This document shows, in pieces, positions 25,221 to 33,630 of a stretch of DNA of 53,668 bases. Position 1 is the first letter of the stretch; the number at the start of each line of letters is the position of its first letter. Location: NCBI GenBank assembly GCA_034928535.1, contig JAYFOV010000042.1, forward strand, positions 1-53,668, given 5' to 3'. Source of the stretch: CAXXOK01 sp001604115. GTDB taxonomy: Bacteria > Bacillota > Clostridia > Christensenellales > Aristaeellaceae. The notes under the pieces are model-generated. The model worked only from the letters and a program-made list of their open reading frames with translations, was not told where the DNA came from and did no database searches. A program made the position numbers and the translations under genes.

Positions 25221-26332
25221 GCGGTCACATCGGGCACGCATTGGGTGTGCAGATTTTTGGCGAATCCCACGGAGCTGCGCTGGGTGCAACCGTCGATGGC
25301 CTGCCTGCAGGGCTTCCGATTGATGAGGAGGCGCTGTGCGCTTTTTTGCAGCGCCGAGCATCCAAGGGTGGCGAGCTGGCCACCAGCAGAGTAGAGGCGG
25401 ATACGCCCCGCATCATTTCTGGGCTGAAAAACGGTGTGACTACCGGTTATCCCATTACAGGCATCTTTGAAAACGCCGATCCGCATTCCTCCGATTATGG
25501 CTTTTTGCCGGACCGGCCCCGTCCTGGGCATGCGGATTACCCGGCTATCATCCGCAGCAACGCTTTTGACGATCTCCGTGGCAGCGGCCACCACAGCGGC
25601 CGCCTCACCCTTGCCTATGCCTTTGCAGGCGGTTTGGCCAAAGCGTTTCTGGCCAGCAAAGGCGTGCGTGTGGGCACGCATGTGCTCAATATCGCCGGTA
25701 TTCAGGACCAGCGTTTGGATTCTGTTTCGCCTGACATGGACACATTGCAGGCGATCTCCGCCCTGCCGGTGCCCACGCTGGATCCGGCTGCGGGCGCTAA
25801 AATGCGCGCTGCCATTCTGGCTGCCAAGGAAGCAGAAGATTCGGTGGGGGGCATTGTTGAGGTGGCTGCCACCGGCATCCCTGTCGGGTTGGGAAACCCG
25901 TTTTTCGATGGCGTGGAGGCCTTGGCAGCAGATTTTTTCTTCTCCATCCCTGCTGTGAAAGGGGTGGAGTTTGGCGCTGGCTTCCATGTGGCAAACCTGC
26001 GCGGCAGCCAGTACAACGATCCCTATACCGTGAAGGATGGCAGGGTGGTCACCACGAAAAACGATGCCGGCGGTTTGCTGGGCGGTCTGACCAACGGCAT
26101 GCCTATCATTGCCCGCATCGCATTCCGGCCGCCTGCATCCATTGCCTTACCCCAGCGCACAGTGAGCCTTTCCGCCATGGAAGAGGTCGATATCGAGGTT
26201 CGCGGCCGTCATGATCCATGTATCGTGGTGCGCGCGCTTCCCGTGGTGGAGGGCGCCCTTTCCCTCGCGTTGGCAGATCTGTGGCTGCGCCGCAATGGCG
26301 ACCGCACGCCGGAGGCGACCCATGCTCGCTAA
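25217..26332 (+). CDS. aroC: Chorismate synthase
   Basis: The last shikimate-pathway enzyme; it converts EPSP to chorismate with reduced FMN. The 371 residues show all signatures: FGESHG at the N-terminus, RVEADTPRIISG, RPRPGHADYPA, SGHHSGRLTLAYAFAGG, FHVANLRGSQYND, and TTKNDAGGLLGGLTNGMP. Length and motifs are normal. It overlaps aroA by 4 bases upstream and the rRNA methyltransferase gene by 11 bases downstream, so the three form one operon. Confidence 0.96.
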   Translation: MSGHIGHALGVQIFGESHGAALGATVDGLPAGLPIDEEALCAFLQRRASKGGELATSRVEADTPRIISGLKNGVTTGYPITGIFENADPHSSDYGFLPDRPRPGHADYPAIIRSNAFDDLRGSGHHSGRLTLAYAFAGGLAKAFLASKGVRVGTHVLNIAGIQDQRLDSVSPDMDTLQAISALPVPTLDPAAGAKMRAAILAAKEAEDSVGGIVEVAATGIPVGLGNPFFDGVEALAADFFFSIPAVKGVEFGAGFHVANLRGSQYNDPYTVKDGRVVTTKNDAGGLLGGLTNGMPIIARIAFRPPASIALPQRTVSLSAMEEVDIEVRGRHDPCIVVRALPVVEGALSLALADLWLRRNGDRTPEATHAR

Positions 26333-27686
26333 AAACCAAATGGTAACCTTGACCTGTCATGCCTTGGGCGCGGAGCTGGAAGGCGTTTGCAGGCACGAGG
26401 GGCAGGCGGTGTTTGTCCCGGGCGCGCTGCCGGGTGAATCGTTTGTCGCCAAGGTGCTCAAGGTGCAATCGAGTTACGCCTTCGCACGATTGGAAACACT
26501 GCTGCAACCCTCAGCAGATCGCACGGAGCCTTTTTGCCCGGTATATGCCCATTGTGGCGGCTGCAGCGGCCAACACATGACCTATGCTGCAACGCTGTGC
26601 GCCAAACGCAGGCAGGTTCTGGATTGCTTGACGCGCATTGGCGGTTTGCCCATGCTTGATGCGGATGTACCCCCCGTGTTGGCTGCGGCGGATCCGCTGC
26701 GCTGTCGCAATAAGACCAGCCTGCCTGTCGGCGGATTGCTTGGGGAACCGAAACTTGGTTTTTATCAGCGCCGCAGCCATGAGATCATCCCGATTCAGGA
26801 CTGTCCAGTGACCATGGGGCCCTTGCCGCAAACCATCGCTGTGGTCAAGGACTGGATGCTCGCCTGCCATATTGAGCCATACAACGAGGCATCTGGCAGC
26901 GGCTTGCTGCGTCATGTAGTGGTGCGCACCACCCGTCAAGGGCAGGTGATGATCCTGTTGGTTGTGACACGTGCAGCCATTCCGGCGTTGGATGCTTTGA
27001 TCCAGAAACTGCGCAAAGCTGTGCCGGGTTTTTGCGCCTTGCATGCCAGCGAAAACAGGCTGCGCAATAACGTAATTTTAGGCAAGGATTGCAGAAAACT
27101 ATACGGCGAGGACGCAATTCTGGAGACCCTGCTTGGGCTCACATTTGAAATCAGCCCACTTTCATTCTTTCAGGTCAATCCAGCACAAACGGAACAACTA
27201 TACCGGACGGCCATAGACTTTGCACGCCTTGTTCCGGAAGATACCGTGGTGGACGCATATGCGGGCGCAGGCACCATCGCGCTGAGCATGGCAAAGCGAT
27301 GCAAACGCGTGATCGGATTGGAAATCGTGCCCCAAGCTGTGGATAGCGCCCGCCGAAACGCGCAGCGCAACGGCATCCTGAATGCCACCTTCCTGCTTGG
27401 CGCTGTGGAAGACCGCTTGCCGGAACTGATTGCAGAGGGTTTGCGCCCGGATGTCGTGGTGCTGGATCCGCCGCGCAAAGGGGTAGAGCCGGCGGTGATC
27501 GATGCTATTTTGCATGCTTCGCCTCGGCGGGTGGTCTATGTGAGCTGCCATGTGCCCACACAGGCACGGGATGCCGCGTTGCTGGCTGCCGGAGGCTATC
27601 GGGTGACCGGCTGCCAACCGGTAGATTTATTCTGCTATGCCAGCGGCGTTGAAAACGTGCTGTGCCTTGAAAAAAACCCGGGCTGA
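26322..27686 (+). CDS. rlmD: 23S rRNA (uracil-C5)-methyltransferase of the RlmD/TrmA family
   Basis: SAM-dependent m5U methyltransferase of 454 residues. An N-terminal TRAM-like beta domain (GVCRHEGQAVFVPGALPGE) is followed by the iron-sulfur ligands Cys72, Cys78 and Cys81 (FCPVYAHCGGC), with a fourth Cys in IQDCPV. The Rossmann part has DAYAGAGTIALSMA, then VVLDPPRKGVEP and the catalytic Cys in VYVSCHVPTQ. RlmD modifies 23S U1939 in E. coli; the exact target here is inferred. Start 26322 has GGAGG 6 bases upstream and lies inside the end of aroC. Confidence 0.9.
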   Translation: MLAKNQMVTLTCHALGAELEGVCRHEGQAVFVPGALPGESFVAKVLKVQSSYAFARLETLLQPSADRTEPFCPVYAHCGGCSGQHMTYAATLCAKRRQVLDCLTRIGGLPMLDADVPPVLAAADPLRCRNKTSLPVGGLLGEPKLGFYQRRSHEIIPIQDCPVTMGPLPQTIAVVKDWMLACHIEPYNEASGSGLLRHVVVRTTRQGQVMILLVVTRAAIPALDALIQKLRKAVPGFCALHASENRLRNNVILGKDCRKLYGEDAILETLLGLTFEISPLSFFQVNPAQTEQLYRTAIDFARLVPEDTVVDAYAGAGTIALSMAKRCKRVIGLEIVPQAVDSARRNAQRNGILNATFLLGAVEDRLPELIAEGLRPDVVVLDPPRKGVEPAVIDAILHASPRRVVYVSCHVPTQARDAALLAAGGYRVTGCQPVDLFCYASGVENVLCLEKNPG

Positions 27687-27842
27687 TATTGCGCCTGCAC
27701 AACGCCTACAACCGGTGCGGCATTGATATTGTCTGCAGCCGCATGCAGTGGCTTATGCGATTGAGCTGTTGCATCACCCGAAGATTGCTTTTACCTATAC
27801 CCAGAGCGCCTGAACATCAGGCGCTCCATTTTGTCGGCTCAT

Positions 27843-27943
27843 GTGAGTCAAGGGTTGCTTTCCAGCACGGTTTCCAAAGTGGAAACCTCCGAGTGGATTT
27901 GGGCATGTTCCGGACGCATCAAGTAATTGCTTGACTCACTTTT
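27843..27943 (+). ncRNA. Candidate small structured RNA
   Basis: GTGAGTCAAG at 27843-27852 is exactly complementary to CTTGACTCAC at 27930-27939, which is followed by TTTT on the plus strand. The enclosed 77 bases contain a perfect hairpin GGTTTCCA-aag-TGGAAACC at 27869-27887. The terminal stem, internal stem and T-run suggest an independent RNA or a 3'-UTR-derived RNA of about 100 bases. There is no downstream gene on this strand for a riboswitch to control, no strong promoter, and no SRP-RNA or 6S-RNA signature. Confidence 0.35.
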
Positions 27944-27964
27944 GCATCAGCGAAAAAAAAGATG

Positions 27965-28001
27965 ACCCCGAGAGCGCCCTGTTCCTGGGCGCTCTCGGGG
28001 T
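27965..28001. terminator. 15-bp GC-rich hairpin
   Basis: ACCCCGAGAGCGCCC at 27965-27979 pairs with GGGCGCTCTCGGGGT at 27987-28001. Only TT follows, so it is a terminator of the T-poor kind seen elsewhere in the window. It may end the candidate RNA at 27843-27943. Confidence 0.6.
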
Positions 28002-28261
28002 TTCCGGTGAACAACACACATGGCCGCATTGGGGAGATGCACAACGGGCTATTCATGCCACGCATCCCACGCCGTAATGCGGTTTATCCCCCACGTATGT
28101 CAGTCAAAAAACTGTTCTATGCCATGCAGCGAAGCGCCCTCTTCCGGCAGCGCATTCGCTTGAATGCACTTTACGGCCAAGCAGGTATCCATGTCGCCGC
28201 ATCGCGCAGGTGGCTTACCCTCACTGCATAGAAGGCAGGCTCTTCGTCGTCCGCTCGACTG

Positions 28262-29017
28262 TCACATCATGCATGCACTGGGTATGCTGCTCAGGTGCGC
28301 TTCGGACGCCTCCTGATCCGCCAGTCGGATGGCCGCTGCAAAGCGTGCCTGCGCCAACGGCATCACAGCATCGCTCAAACGCCTGTGACCTTCATCGTTT
28401 GGGTGCACACCATCCAAGCAGATCAGGTTTTCGTAGTCTGGCTGTGCCAGCAATACGTCCCGCAGATCCAACATGCGTACGCCAAGCGCCCTGGCAACCG
28501 CACGCACCGCGTTGGCGTAGCGTTCCTGCCAGCGGTAAATATGGTGCACATCCCCCAGCGCAGCCAGCACAGCCTGCGCATTCAATCCTTTTGTGACCCA
28601 CTGAAAATAGCGTTCCGAATGCAGTGGAAGGGGCGTGACCAGCACCGCTTCCATATCTCGTTGGCGCACTTCTTTCACAAAACGCGCAATGGATTCTTCA
28701 AATACATGCAGCGGCACACGTGCCTCAACAACATGCTCCGGATTCTCGGCAACCTTCGCCCAATCCAGATCACAGTCGTTGCCGCCAAACTCGATGGCGC
28801 ACAGCGCGCCAGGTGCCCCCGTGAAATCGGCAAACCATTTGAGTCCGTCCAAAACCGTTGCACCCATGCCGGAATGGTTTTCTACCTTAATGGGAAGCGA
28901 CTGTGCCAGACGGGTAGTGCAGCGCTCGCGGGATATCGCGTAACGTTTTTGCTCCTCACGATACACGATTCCGCGCGCCAAGGAATCACCCCACACATGG
29001 ATCTCATTACACATCAT
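28262..29017 (-). CDS. SGNH/GDSL-family hydrolase
   Basis: A 251-residue cytosolic esterase-type protein. Block I is VWGDSLARG with Ser12; block III is IEFGGNDCDLDW; block V is CLDGVHPNDEGH, giving the catalytic Asp and His. These are the four-block residues of SGNH hydrolases, which include carbohydrate deacetylases and lysophospholipases; the substrate is unknown. Start 29017 has a weak site (GGAAG) and a strong promoter with a palindrome overlapping its -10. It is divergent from the DUF1836-GNAT pair, so a shared regulator may act in between. Confidence 0.85.
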   Translation of the reverse strand: MMCNEIHVWGDSLARGIVYREEQKRYAISRERCTTRLAQSLPIKVENHSGMGATVLDGLKWFADFTGAPGALCAIEFGGNDCDLDWAKVAENPEHVVEARVPLHVFEESIARFVKEVRQRDMEAVLVTPLPLHSERYFQWVTKGLNAQAVLAALGDVHHIYRWQERYANAVRAVARALGVRMLDLRDVLLAQPDYENLICLDGVHPNDEGHRRLSDAVMPLAQARFAAAIRLADQEASEAHLSSIPSACMM

Positions 29018-29038
29018 CTATCATCTTCCATCTTTCAT

Positions 29039-29081
29039 CTAGTATTTGATACTAGTATACGCCGTTATATTATTTTGTCAA
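29039..29081 (-). promoter_or_regulatory. Promoter of the SGNH hydrolase gene with overlapping operator-like palindrome
   Basis: On the minus strand: TTGACA (29081-29076), a 16-base spacer and TATACT (29059-29054). A perfect palindrome CTAGTAT-TTG-ATACTAG at 29039-29055 overlaps the edge of the -10 and the transcription start, the classic position for a repressor site. Confidence 0.75.
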
Positions 29082-29099
29082 GCCTGGCGCGTCACATTG

Positions 29100-29128
29100 T
29101 TGCCGTATGATAGTGGCTATGATATAAT
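29100..29128 (+). promoter_or_regulatory. Promoter of the DUF1836-GNAT genes
   Basis: TTGCCG at 29100-29105, a 17-base spacer and TATAAT at 29123-29128, 34 bases before the ATG at 29162. Confidence 0.75.
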
Positions 29129-29161
29129 GTGCACAACTTACCGTACCGGAGGTACTCACAG

Positions 29162-29752
29162 ATGAAACAGCGTCAAACCCAGTTTGCCAATCGCTTGGCT
29201 GCATTTGCCCCCGCGCAGTGGGAGTTGATCCCCGATTTTGGCCTCTATATGGATCAAGTGATTACTTTCATCGAGCGGCAATGCAAAAACTTATACATGG
29301 ATGGCGAGCGGGTTTTCACGCCCGCCATGGTCAATAACTATGTCAAATTTGGATTGGTGGACCGACCCGTGGACAAAAAGTATGGCCGTGAGCAGCTTGC
29401 ACAGTTGATGATGATCTGTGTGCTCAAACAGTCAGCATCGCTTGAAGGGATGAAAACGCTATTGACGCCTTCTCCCGGATCCAGTATGCAAGAGCACTAC
29501 CAGCGCTTCTGTGATACAGAGCGGGAGGTATTTGAAACACTTTTGGCCGCCATACCTTTCCCATCCCCCATGACCTGCGCCGTGCAGGGCGCCGCCTATC
29601 TGTTCCTGTGCAATGCGCTTTTGGCCAAGCTGCCCGAGCCCAAGTCGGATGCAAAGCCTGAAGCAGGTAAGCCGCCCAAAACCGGAGAGCCGGATGTGCC
29701 CCAGCCAGGTGCCAGCAAGCCAAAACACCAGCCAGAGGAGGGTGCCCTTTGA
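29162..29752 (+). CDS. DUF1836-family protein
   Basis: A 196-residue protein. Residues about 20-150 fit DUF1836: IPDFGLYMDQVITFIE, then FTPAMVNNYVKFGLVDRPVDKKYGREQLAQL, which looks like a MerR-type winged-helix start. A DNA-binding role is likely but unproven. The last about 35 residues are a Pro/Lys-rich tail (KPEAGKPPKTGEPDVPQPG), probably disordered. GGAGGT lies 6 bases before the ATG. Its stop overlaps the start of the GNAT gene (TGATG). It could be the regulator acting at the nearby palindrome. Confidence 0.75.
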   Translation: MKQRQTQFANRLAAFAPAQWELIPDFGLYMDQVITFIERQCKNLYMDGERVFTPAMVNNYVKFGLVDRPVDKKYGREQLAQLMMICVLKQSASLEGMKTLLTPSPGSSMQEHYQRFCDTEREVFETLLAAIPFPSPMTCAVQGAAYLFLCNALLAKLPEPKSDAKPEAGKPPKTGEPDVPQPGASKPKHQPEEGAL

Positions 29753-30288
29753 TGCTGAGCTTTCCTGACCTTGGTGCCCTTCCATCACTGGATGGGTTCC
29801 ATTGCACGCAACTTACGGAGCAGGATGCAGATCACATGCTTGAGCTGCAGGCAGATATGCTTGCCGCTCTGCCACACCCTACATGGTACTACCCATCCTC
29901 ACGAGCGGCGTTTGCCGCATGCTGCCTACGCGGCGAGGTTTTTGGGTTTTGGCAAGATTCTCGGCTGGCTGGGTTTGGGATCCTCACACCATGGCATGCG
30001 CGTCCTGACACCTGCTACGCTGTAAAGCTGCAACATCCGCCACAAAATACATTCGACTTTCAGGATGTGATGGTTTCCCCGCAGTTCAGGCGGCGCGGCA
30101 TCCATTCTACCCTGCTTACTTTCTTTGAGCGTCTGGCACGCGCTGGGGGCGGGGTGGCGATGTACTGTACCATTGCGCCGGACAACACTCCGTCCGTTTC
30201 CAATTTTACAAAGGCCGGTTTTGTGTGCATCCGGCAGCAGCCCGCCTACGAAGGGATGCTGCGCGGCTATTATCGCAAGCTACTATAG
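29752..30288 (+). CDS. GNAT-family N-acetyltransferase
   Basis: A 178-residue acyl-CoA-dependent acetyltransferase. The core motif A is DVMVSPQFRRRGIHSTLLTFF (the RRRG-I-H acetyl-CoA loop), preceded by the strand VFGFWQDSRLAGFGIL and followed by APDNTPSVSNFTKAGF. The ATG overlaps the stop of the DUF1836 gene, with GAGGAGGG upstream. It ends in TAG. The substrate is unknown. Confidence 0.85.
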   Translation: MLSFPDLGALPSLDGFHCTQLTEQDADHMLELQADMLAALPHPTWYYPSSRAAFAACCLRGEVFGFWQDSRLAGFGILTPWHARPDTCYAVKLQHPPQNTFDFQDVMVSPQFRRRGIHSTLLTFFERLARAGGGVAMYCTIAPDNTPSVSNFTKAGFVCIRQQPAYEGMLRGYYRKLL

Positions 30289-30390
30289 CCGCCTCACGCC
30301 ACATGCCCACCACACGGCGGGCGGTATGCAAGCTTTGCTCGCATGGGCTTTGAGCCAGGTCAAGCCCTGCGCAGCCGCCGGCAACCTTGC

Positions 30391-30419
30391 TTGACGTACC
30401 GTCCAAAAAGGAATAATAT
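30391..30419 (+). promoter_or_regulatory. Promoter of the transglutaminase/pilus-like operon
   Basis: TTGACG at 30391-30396, a 17-base spacer and TAATAT at 30414-30419. It lies about 68 bases before the start at 30487 and probably drives the whole run to 35202. Confidence 0.75.
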
Positions 30420-30486
30420 GATATGGATACAGCATAGGGATCGCCATCACGTTTTCATGATTCGACCGGGCAATGAGGGCAAATGC

Positions 30487-31305
30487 ATGGCAAAGCGCAT
30501 GATTTATCAGGGCAGGGCCGCCTTGGTCGCGCTAAGCGTATTGCTGTTGCTCTGTTTTGCTTTGGCCGCTTCACTTGCGCTATATCCCTCGGCGGATGGC
30601 TCGCAGGTCATGGCCGATCAAGGTGCAACGATGGATATGAGCAACCTCGATCAGGGCTATTTTATGCTCAAACATTCCCCCACTAGCAAGCGGCTCAAAA
30701 TGCGCATCATCCGCGGCAGTGAGTTTTACACCTACGACCTGGACGCGGAAGACCGTTACGAAACTTTCGCTTTGCCGTTTGGTTCAGGGTCCTATGAAGT
30801 GCAGATATACAAGCAGGTTTCCGGAAAAAAATATAGCAATGCTGCCAGTTTTGCTTTTTCAGCATCAATTGCAGACAACACACTCCCCTATCTATACCCC
30901 AATCAGTACATCAGCTATACCGCCGGCAGCCAAGCTGTGCTCACATCCGCCGCTTTGTGCGCCGGGTTGAGCAGTACACAGGAGAAGCTGGATGCAATCC
31001 GAGCCTATATCGTTGAGAACATCACATATGATTTTGATCTGGCCAGTTCTGTGCAAAGTGGCTACCTCCCTTCGGTCGATCATGTGCTGGATGTCGGGAA
31101 GGGCATCTGCTTTGACTATGCGGCGTTGGCTGCCTGCATGTTGCGCTCACAAGGGATTCCCACCAAGCTGGAAATCGGCTATGCCGATACGGTATACCAC
31201 GCCTGGAACAGCGTACTCATCAACGGAGACTGGCAACGCTTGGATACCACAGCCGAAGCAAACGATATGGTTGTGAGCCGCTATACCATCGAACGAACCT
31301 ATTGA
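30487..31305 (+). CDS. Membrane-anchored transglutaminase-like protein
   Basis: A 272-residue extracytoplasmic protein with an N-terminal anchor or signal (AALVALSVLLLLCFALAASL). The C-terminal half is a transglutaminase-like domain with the papain-type triad: Cys208 in VGKGICFDYAALAACML, His238 in VYHAWNSVL and Asp253 in QRLDTTAEAND. Family members act as peptidases, cross-linkers or amidases on wall or protein substrates. Residues about 60-130 form a small beta domain. Start 30487 has GAGGG upstream. Eleven bases separate it from the PilC-like gene, so it belongs to the pilus-type operon and may process pilin-like proteins or the wall around the apparatus. Confidence 0.8.
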   Translation: MAKRMIYQGRAALVALSVLLLLCFALAASLALYPSADGSQVMADQGATMDMSNLDQGYFMLKHSPTSKRLKMRIIRGSEFYTYDLDAEDRYETFALPFGSGSYEVQIYKQVSGKKYSNAASFAFSASIADNTLPYLYPNQYISYTAGSQAVLTSAALCAGLSSTQEKLDAIRAYIVENITYDFDLASSVQSGYLPSVDHVLDVGKGICFDYAALAACMLRSQGIPTKLEIGYADTVYHAWNSVLINGDWQRLDTTAEANDMVVSRYTIERTY

Positions 31306-31316
31306 GGAGGACGCAC

Positions 31317-32378
31317 ATGGCAAAGCAGTCTGTCAGGGACAACCGTAAACAACAGCTGGGAGAGGACGAGCTGGCGATTCTGTGCGAGCAGATCGCGCTG
31401 ATCGTACGCTCCGGCCTTCCGCTGCATGACGGTGTGGAGGCTTTGAGTGAGAACTACCGGGACAGCAGGTTGGCCGCAGCTTTTCAAGCGCTGAACCAGA
31501 CTGTGCTGGAAAGCGGTTCGCTGTACCTGGGATTGCAGGCCGCAGGGGTCTTCCCCACATACATGGTAGAAATGGCCAATATTGGCGAGCGCACCGGAGA
31601 ATTGGATACTGTTATGAATGGCCTATCCCTCTATTACCAGCGTGAGGCCAAGGTGCACCGCGCCATCGTCAATGCACTCACGTATCCGCTGATCCTCATT
31701 GCCATTATGGCCACGCTGATTATCGTGCTCATTACCGGCGTGTTGCCTGTGTTTGACGGAGTATTCCGCAACATGGGGCTGGACGCTGCCTCCAGCCCAT
31801 GGCTGGCTGCAGGCGTCAACGTTGGCAAAACCGTGCTGGTGCTTGCAGCCGTTGCCATTGCGTTGCTGCTGCTCATGGTGGTCTTGACTCGCACGGACAA
31901 GAGTGGCCGTTTCCGCCGAAGCATCGTGCAGTGGATCGCTCCGCTGCGGCGCATTTCGCGAAAAATGGCCGCCAGCCGTTTTGCTGCCGTCATGGGGATG
32001 ATGCTGCGCAGCGGTTACCCACTGCAGGATAGCCTGAAACTGGTTGGTAACGTGATCACGGATGCCGCTGTGGTGCATGCATTGCAAACATGCCGGGAGC
32101 AGTTGGAGCAGGGGCTCTCCTTCCCGGATGCCGTGGCAGCGCTGGATGTATTTGAACCGTTGCACATGCGGATGATCCGTGTTGGTTTCCAAACCGGGCA
32201 AATCGACGGCGTCATGCAGCGGCTCTCTGCGCTGTATGATGATGAAGTCGATGACGCCATCACCCATGCCGTATCTGTAGTGGAACCTTCATTGGCTGCC
32301 CTGATGAGCGTCATCATCGGCGCCATATTGCTGGCTGTGATGCTGCCGCTGCTCTCGCTGATGGGCGGCATGGCGTGA
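31317..32378 (+). CDS. Type II secretion/type IV pilus inner-membrane platform protein (GspF/PilC-like)
   Basis: A 353-residue membrane platform that in pilus and secretion systems couples a cytosolic ATPase to pilin assembly. Two T2SSF repeats are visible: LCEQIALIVRSGLPLHDGVE with IGERTGELDTVM, and FAAVMGMMLRSGYPLQDSL with VGFQTGQIDGVM. Three hydrophobic segments lie near residues 125-150, 165-190 and 325-350. GAGGAGG precedes the ATG. Slightly short for PilC (about 400) because the cytosolic N-terminus is trimmed. Confidence 0.9.
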   Translation: MAKQSVRDNRKQQLGEDELAILCEQIALIVRSGLPLHDGVEALSENYRDSRLAAAFQALNQTVLESGSLYLGLQAAGVFPTYMVEMANIGERTGELDTVMNGLSLYYQREAKVHRAIVNALTYPLILIAIMATLIIVLITGVLPVFDGVFRNMGLDAASSPWLAAGVNVGKTVLVLAAVAIALLLLMVVLTRTDKSGRFRRSIVQWIAPLRRISRKMAASRFAAVMGMMLRSGYPLQDSLKLVGNVITDAAVVHALQTCREQLEQGLSFPDAVAALDVFEPLHMRMIRVGFQTGQIDGVMQRLSALYDDEVDDAITHAVSVVEPSLAALMSVIIGAILLAVMLPLLSLMGGMA

Positions 32379-32409
32379 GTCCGCATCCCTGGTATAAAGG
32401 AGGCACCCC

Positions 32410-32724
32410 ATGAAGGATTGGGCTTGGGTCAAAGGAGTCGCCGTAACGCTGATGGTTTTTGTCTTGCTGATAGGGCTGCTGCTTGCCGGCCTTTCTCAGG
32501 TGAACGCCCGCAATGCCTCTGCGCAGGCCGAAGCGCTACGGGAAACCGTCCTGCGCGCTATGCTTACTTGCTATGCAGTGGAAGGGCGCTACCCACCCAG
32601 CATCGCATATTTGCAGACCAACTATGGCTTAGCCTACGATGCTAAGCAGTATATCGTTACCATGAACGCCTTTGCCGATAATCTTCTGCCGGATATTTCC
32701 ATACTGACAGGAGGGGAGGGCTAG
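32410..32724 (+). CDS. Pseudopilin-like membrane protein
   Basis: A 104-residue protein with one N-terminal hydrophobic helix (VAVTLMVFVLLIGLLLAGL) after a short basic/aromatic start with Gly at VKG. A helical stretch with AEALRETVLRAMLTCYAVEG and the pseudopilin-like text GRYPPSIAYLQTNYGL follows. This resembles the core of GspG/ComGC-type pseudopilins, where a YP-containing turn follows the long helix. The prepilin-peptidase Glu5 is missing. The gene sits inside the pilus operon, 31 bases after the GspF-like gene, and ends in TAG. Confidence 0.65.
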   Translation: MKDWAWVKGVAVTLMVFVLLIGLLLAGLSQVNARNASAQAEALRETVLRAMLTCYAVEGRYPPSIAYLQTNYGLAYDAKQYIVTMNAFADNLLPDISILTGGEG

Positions 32725-32725
32725 C

Positions 32726-33229
32726 ATGCAACCGCAACGCACCGTGCGGCCCCATAGCGTCCACTATGTGTTCACCTTTTTGCTCATCGGCTTGTTCGCA
32801 GTAGCCTCCGTGCTGCTTGCACTCAGCGGCACCAGGGTGTACCGTGAAGTTGCAGGCTCCGCAGCACAAAACAGCGATGCGCAAATGCTGCTCAGCTACA
32901 TCGGCAACAAGGTGCGCGCCTTTGACGCCCTTGGTGGCTTGGAATTGGGCAATGAAGATGGCATATCCACACTTCGTTTGCTGGAAACTATGGATGAAAC
33001 GCCCTATGTCACCAGCATCTATGCCTTTCAGGACGCATTATGGGAGCGATTGGCTCCGGCGAGCGAACCGTTTGTTCCTGGCAGCGCCACACGGCTGGCC
33101 ACAGCCACGCAGCTCACCTTTTCATTGCCGCAAGATGCGCTGCTGCAAGCCGAGTTGACCCTGCCAGACGGAAGCACCCACAGCATCTCGCTGGCGCTTC
33201 GCGCCGCCAAACCCAAGGAGGTGCCCTGA
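32726..33229 (+). CDS. DUF4860-like membrane protein of the pilus operon
   Basis: A 167-residue protein with one N-terminal helix (VFTFLLIGLFAVASVLLAL) and an extracytoplasmic part containing VYREVAGSAAQN and LSYIGNKVRAFDAL. This pattern matches what I remember of DUF4860, a family found in clostridial type IV pilus-like operons. It is probably a minor pilin-like subunit. GGAGGGGAGGG lies directly upstream and only one base separates it from the previous stop codon. Confidence 0.6.
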   Translation: MQPQRTVRPHSVHYVFTFLLIGLFAVASVLLALSGTRVYREVAGSAAQNSDAQMLLSYIGNKVRAFDALGGLELGNEDGISTLRLLETMDETPYVTSIYAFQDALWERLAPASEPFVPGSATRLATATQLTFSLPQDALLQAELTLPDGSTHSISLALRAAKPKEVP

Positions 33230-33231
33230 GC

Positions 33232-33630
33232 ATGCGGGAACACCGCAGTAATATGCTGCTGATTGAACTGGCCATTGTGCTGCTGTTTTTTACCATCACA
33301 CAGGCCATCACCTTACAGGTTTTTGCCAAAGCACAGCAGCTGAACCGAAATGCGACCATTTTGAATCTTGCGCTTGCCGCTGCCGAAAACGCTGCGGAAA
33401 TCATCTCCGTGACTCCGGATGCAAAGTCCGCGCTTTCTCAACTGGGCTTTGCGCCGGGGGCAGAAGGCTATACTCTGGTTTCTCCAGAAGGGTTTCGGCT
33501 ATCTGCCAGCATAGAGCGGTTCACACAGCCCGCCGGGTTGCTTACCAGCATCACGTTGCGTGCGCATCGGGGGGATGATTTCCTGTTTGCGCTGCCCACG
33601 CTGATGTATCAAGGGGGGACACGCCCATGA
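33232..33630 (+). CDS. Minor pilin-like protein with partial prepilin motif
   Basis: A 132-residue single-helix protein. The N-terminus NMLLIELAIVLLFFTIT resembles the class III pilin signature (F-T-L-I-E-L): the Glu5 equivalent and the hydrophobic helix are kept, but Asn stands in place of the conserved Gly at -1. After the helix, FAKAQQLNRNATILNLALAAAENAAE is a long amphipathic stretch. AAGGAGG precedes the ATG at 33232, inside the end of the previous gene. Overlaps the next gene by ATGA. Confidence 0.6.
   Translation: MREHRSNMLLIELAIVLLFFTITQAITLQVFAKAQQLNRNATILNLALAAAENAAEIISVTPDAKSALSQLGFAPGAEGYTLVSPEGFRLSASIERFTQPAGLLTSITLRAHRGDDFLFALPTLMYQGGTRP

Larger units (their letters stand above)
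27687..28261. other. Gene-poor region with three successive strong hairpin structures
   Basis: There are 575 bases without a supported protein gene. GAGCGCCTGA-aca-TCAGGCGCTC at 27804-27826 followed by CATTTTG probably ends the aroA-aroC-rlmD transcript. A 97-base element bounded by a 10-bp inverted repeat follows at 27843-27939, then a 15-bp hairpin at 27965-28001. From 28002 to 28261 I see nothing beyond short accidental frames. Confidence 0.55.
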
